7,408 nt of DNA from assembly GCA_013698055.1 (NCBI GenBank), contig JACCVS010000722.1, positions 1 to 7,408 of the forward strand, written 5' to 3'. Positions 4,658 through 7,408 of this stretch are shown piece after piece; position 1 is the first letter of the stretch; every line of letters begins with the position of its first letter. The stretch is from Acidobacteriota bacterium. Its GTDB lineage: Bacteria; Acidobacteriota; Blastocatellia; Pyrinomonadales; Pyrinomonadaceae. The position numbers and the translations under genes are program-made. The notes below the pieces were generated by a model. The model did not search any database. It saw nothing but the letters and a program-made list of their open reading frames with translations, and was not told the DNA's origin.

Positions 4658-7408
4658 CTAGTTGAGATTGTTGAAGAGGACCACGTCGCTCGTCACGATT
4701 CCGCGAGCGACGGCAAGCTGGCGCCCGTCGTGCGACCACCCGAAGGCGAAGATTTGATCGGATTTGAAGTCTGTCAACTGCACCGGCTTGCCGCCGTCAA
4801 TAGGTTGGCTCCAGATGTTCGAGACGCCGCCGCGCGAATCAATGTAGGTGAGAGCGTTGCCGTCCGAAGTCCAGCGGACAAATTGGGCGGGCAGGTTGAA
4901 TGTCTTGACGGGCTGCCCGCCTTCAAACGGAACCAGGGCGATGTTCAGTTGCGTCTCGGGCTTTGCATCCCAGTAGTAACAGGCGATTAATTTCCCGTCG
5001 GGCGAGACCATTGGCGCTGTCGAGAAAGTATCAGTTAGTTTCACGGGTTCGCCGCCGTCAATTGATATCCTCCAGAGATTCGGGTGCATTGCCCCCATCG
5101 AGGTGTAAATGATCCATTGACCGTCAGGCGAAAACGCGGGATTGCGATCATAATTGCTGTTGGTCAACTGTTTCGGATTGCTGCCATCTATCTCCATCCT
5201 CCAGATAGTGTGCCTGGCGTCTTTCCGATCAGAGACGAAAACGATGTAACGGCCATCGGGCGAAACCACGGGGCTGAAGTTAATTCCCGCATCCGAGGTT
5301 AATTGTTTCTGGTCGCCGCCGTCCGCATCCATGATCCAGAGGTCACGATTGCCCGAAACGTCCGACGAGTAAACTATCTTGCCATCAGGCGTCCACGTTC
5401 CGCCGTAGTATTTGGCTGCGCCGGAAGTGACTTGCCGGGATTGGCTTGTATCTATCATTGAGCCGCTTCGATTGGCGCGCAACTGCGCTCCCGTCAATCC
5501 CGGCGCGACCCAGATATTCGTGCTTTGATCGTAGCGCACCGTGACCAGATCACCGGTCTGTGCCGCCACGCTGACGCCCGTATAATTGTTCAGATCGTTA
5601 GTCAGGCGCCGCGCCGTGCCTTCCGGATAGGAAAGATGCCACAGTTGCGACAATCTGGAATCCTGATCCGCCGCGTTCATCACTAACCCGCTGCCGTCCG
5701 CCAACCACGCGATTTGTCCAACTCCCAGCCATTTCTCCGATGTGATGGGCTTCTCCGTTCCATCCTCGACGCTCACTTCGACGATGGTCATCATCTTTGT
5801 ATCAGTAGTGTCTCCGACGGAAATGGCGAGATGCTTGCCGTCGGGCGACCAAGCGGGCATCTCATAAAATTGCGGCGACTTGCGCGCAGCGAGGCGTCTC
5901 TCACCGCTGCCGTCCGCGTTGGCGATCATCAAAGACCATTCGCCTTTGGTCGGCTCGCCGCGCATGAAAGCGAACTGCTTGCCGTCGGGCGAGAAAGTAA
6001 CAGGCGTATCCACGTCCGACATGATCTTTTTAGGAGCGCCGCCCAGCACAGACACCTGATAAAGGTCTCTGATGGCAGCGTTCGCTTTGCCCGTGTTGTA
6101 ATAAACGTAATTGCCGTCGGGCGAAAGCGTGACGCCGAAATAATCAATTTCGGCGGGCGCGACGATCTGTAAGTTTCTGGACGAGGCCACCTGCCTGACC
6201 CAGAGACTTCGCTGTCCGGCTTCGTTGGCGATGTACGCGACGATCTTGCCGTCGGGCGAGATGGCTGCTCCGACGCTCTTGCCGGTCGTCGTCAGGCGCG
6301 CGATCTTGATTTGCTGAGGAGGGCCGATTGCCTTTTTAGCTCGCCCGTGCAGGTACATGTAGACCAGTCCCGTAATCGCGGCTGCGAAGACAGCGACCAG
6401 CGCCAGAACCGTCCACTGCTTGAATCTCTCGCTGGAATTGATGCGCGCTGCGGGCTGCCCCGAGCCAAGCGTCGAGCGCGTCGCGGGAACGTGGCTCGTC
6501 TGCGTCGCTCTTTCCCGCTCGGTCTCAAGCGAATTCTGCGCGCTGATGGTGCTAAACGCCGCGAGGCTTCTCGATTCGGGCGCGACAGAGATTTCCAGCT
6601 TGGCCTCAAAATCCACTTCCTGCTTCAAAGCCTTCAGGTCAACGAGCAAATCCTTGATTGTCTGGTAACGCTCCTCTTTATCCTTACGCAGCGCCTTTCT
6701 CAAAATCCTTTGCAGCTCAAGCGGTGTCTCGTGCGGCCCGCCCGGCAACAGCGGCGGCTCGCGGTCAAGCACGGCGACGATGACATCGCTCGTCGTTTCT
6801 CCGGCGAAGGGAACGCGTCCCGCGACCATCTCATAAAGCACGCAGCCCAGACTCCAAATGTCTGTGCGCGCATCGAGGGCGTAGCCGCGCGCCTGCTCTG
6901 GCGACATATACGAGACCGTGCCCATCACCATTCCCGGAGAGGTATTGACGAGCATCTGCGTCTGAGCTTCCGTATCAACCAGAGAAGCCTGACGCTCGGT
7001 CGGCTTGGCCAGCCCGAAGTCGAGCAGCTTCGCATAGCCGTCCTGGCGCAACATGATGTTCTCCGGCTTCACGTCGCGGTGGATGATCCCAACCGCGTGC
7101 GCCGCCGTCAGCGCAGCGGCGATCTGCGCCGCGATGTCGAGCGCCTCGGAGAGCTTCAAGCGACTTCCGGCCATGTGCTGGCGGAGCGTGACGCCGTCAA
7201 TGAATTCCGTGGCGATGAAATGCGCGCCTTCGCTCTCGCCGATCTCGAAGATGGTCAGAATATTCGGATGATTAAGGCTGGAAGCAGTTTTCGCTTCCTG
7301 CACAAAGCGCTGCATCCGCTGCTGGTCAGAGGCAATCTCGGGCGGCAGAATCTTCAAAGCGACCACGCGGTCAAGCGTGGTATCTGTGGCGAGATAGACC
7401 TCGCCCAT
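4658..7408 (-). CDS. Transmembrane Ser/Thr kinase with SPDG propeller, 5'-partial
   Basis: Receptor-like eukaryote-type Ser/Thr kinase; 916 residues are visible. The leading Met-Gly is the end of a kinase Gly-loop (G-x-G-x-x-G), not a start, so the true N-terminus lies beyond the right edge. Numbering from the first visible residue: Lys19, Glu38, HRD (110-112) with Lys114 and Asn117, DFG (130-132), a longish activation segment ending GTVSYMSPE (163-171), Asp183 and Arg247, all intact. A Ser/Thr-rich linker (about 265-328) precedes one membrane helix (about 332-353). The remainder, presumably extracytoplasmic, is a beta-propeller of TolB/PD40 type: SPDG-like turns recur at 384, 429, 473, 521, 673, 716, 760 and 802, with weaker ones at 570, 847 and 892. 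Blades often carry LW or IW before the next turn, as in WD40-like repeats. Such propellers usually bind proteins or glycans; the ligand here is unknown. It is transcribed toward the second kinase, 188 bp away. Confidence 0.92.
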   Translation of the reverse strand: MGEVYLATDTTLDRVVALKILPPEIASDQQRMQRFVQEAKTASSLNHPNILTIFEIGESEGAHFIATEFIDGVTLRQHMAGSRLKLSEALDIAAQIAAALTAAHAVGIIHRDVKPENIMLRQDGYAKLLDFGLAKPTERQASLVDTEAQTQMLVNTSPGMVMGTVSYMSPEQARGYALDARTDIWSLGCVLYEMVAGRVPFAGETTSDVIVAVLDREPPLLPGGPHETPLELQRILRKALRKDKEERYQTIKDLLVDLKALKQEVDFEAKLEISVAPESRSLAAFSTISAQNSLETERERATQTSHVPATRSTLGSGQPAARINSSERFKQWTVLALVAVFAAAITGLVYMYLHGRAKKAIGPPQQIKIARLTTTGKSVGAAISPDGKIVAYIANEAGQRSLWVRQVASSRNLQIVAPAEIDYFGVTLSPDGNYVYYNTGKANAAIRDLYQVSVLGGAPKKIMSDVDTPVTFSPDGKQFAFMRGEPTKGEWSLMIANADGSGERRLAARKSPQFYEMPAWSPDGKHLAISVGDTTDTKMMTIVEVSVEDGTEKPITSEKWLGVGQIAWLADGSGLVMNAADQDSRLSQLWHLSYPEGTARRLTNDLNNYTGVSVAAQTGDLVTVRYDQSTNIWVAPGLTGAQLRANRSGSMIDTSQSRQVTSGAAKYYGGTWTPDGKIVYSSDVSGNRDLWIMDADGGDQKQLTSDAGINFSPVVSPDGRYIVFVSDRKDARHTIWRMEIDGSNPKQLTNSNYDRNPAFSPDGQWIIYTSMGAMHPNLWRISIDGGEPVKLTDTFSTAPMVSPDGKLIACYYWDAKPETQLNIALVPFEGGQPVKTFNLPAQFVRWTSDGNALTYIDSRGGVSNIWSQPIDGGKPVQLTDFKSDQIFAFGWSHDGRQLAVARGIVTSDVVLFNNLN

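Noticed and set aside
5714..6172. 152-codon plus-strand open frame opposite the propeller
   Set aside because: It is antisense to SPDG repeats of a clearly coding gene, and its composition mirrors those repeats.
4700..6300. Recurring short sequence like GCCGTCGGGCGA across the propeller gene, resembling a dispersed DNA repeat
   Set aside because: It is the reverse complement of codons for the SPDG turns, so it is explained by protein repeats rather than a DNA element.

Overview
The window looks like chromosomal DNA of a moderately high-GC, Gram-negative bacterium. Acidobacteriota (Blastocatellia-like) is my best guess, because of large membrane-anchored eukaryote-type Ser/Thr kinases carrying SPDG (TolB/PD40-type) propellers and a CACTGAC heptanucleotide array. 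This is inference from gene style, not a phylogenetic result.

Layout: a short heptamer tandem repeat (6-38) runs almost into the start of a plus-strand endonuclease/exonuclease/phosphatase-fold protein (41-778). A plus-strand rhomboid-type intramembrane serine protease follows (877-1524). After a 203-bp convergent gap come three minus-strand genes. In their direction of transcription these are a large receptor-like kinase with a SPDG propeller (7408-4658, cut by the right edge of the window), a second receptor-like kinase (4469-1983), and a 76-aa uncharacterised protein (1958-1728) that begins 24 bp after the second kinase stops. The 188-bp gap between the kinases holds two inverted repeats, one of them a near-perfect CTAG-containing hairpin, so the kinases may be separately controlled.

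Both kinases have a cytoplasmic N-terminal catalytic domain with intact Lys, HRD and DFG residues, a polar linker, one transmembrane helix and a large C-terminal part that should lie outside the cytoplasm. Their outer domains are unrelated. One is a SPDG propeller. The other is an HtrA/trypsin-like fold in which all three catalytic positions are substituted (Ser431, Gly463, Thr529), followed by a disordered linker and an unrecognised domain with a DxNxDGxxE loop. The most notable point in the window is therefore a transmembrane kinase with an apparent pseudoprotease as its outer domain, possibly co-transcribed with a small soluble protein. No RNA gene, CRISPR array, insertion sequence or phage gene was seen.
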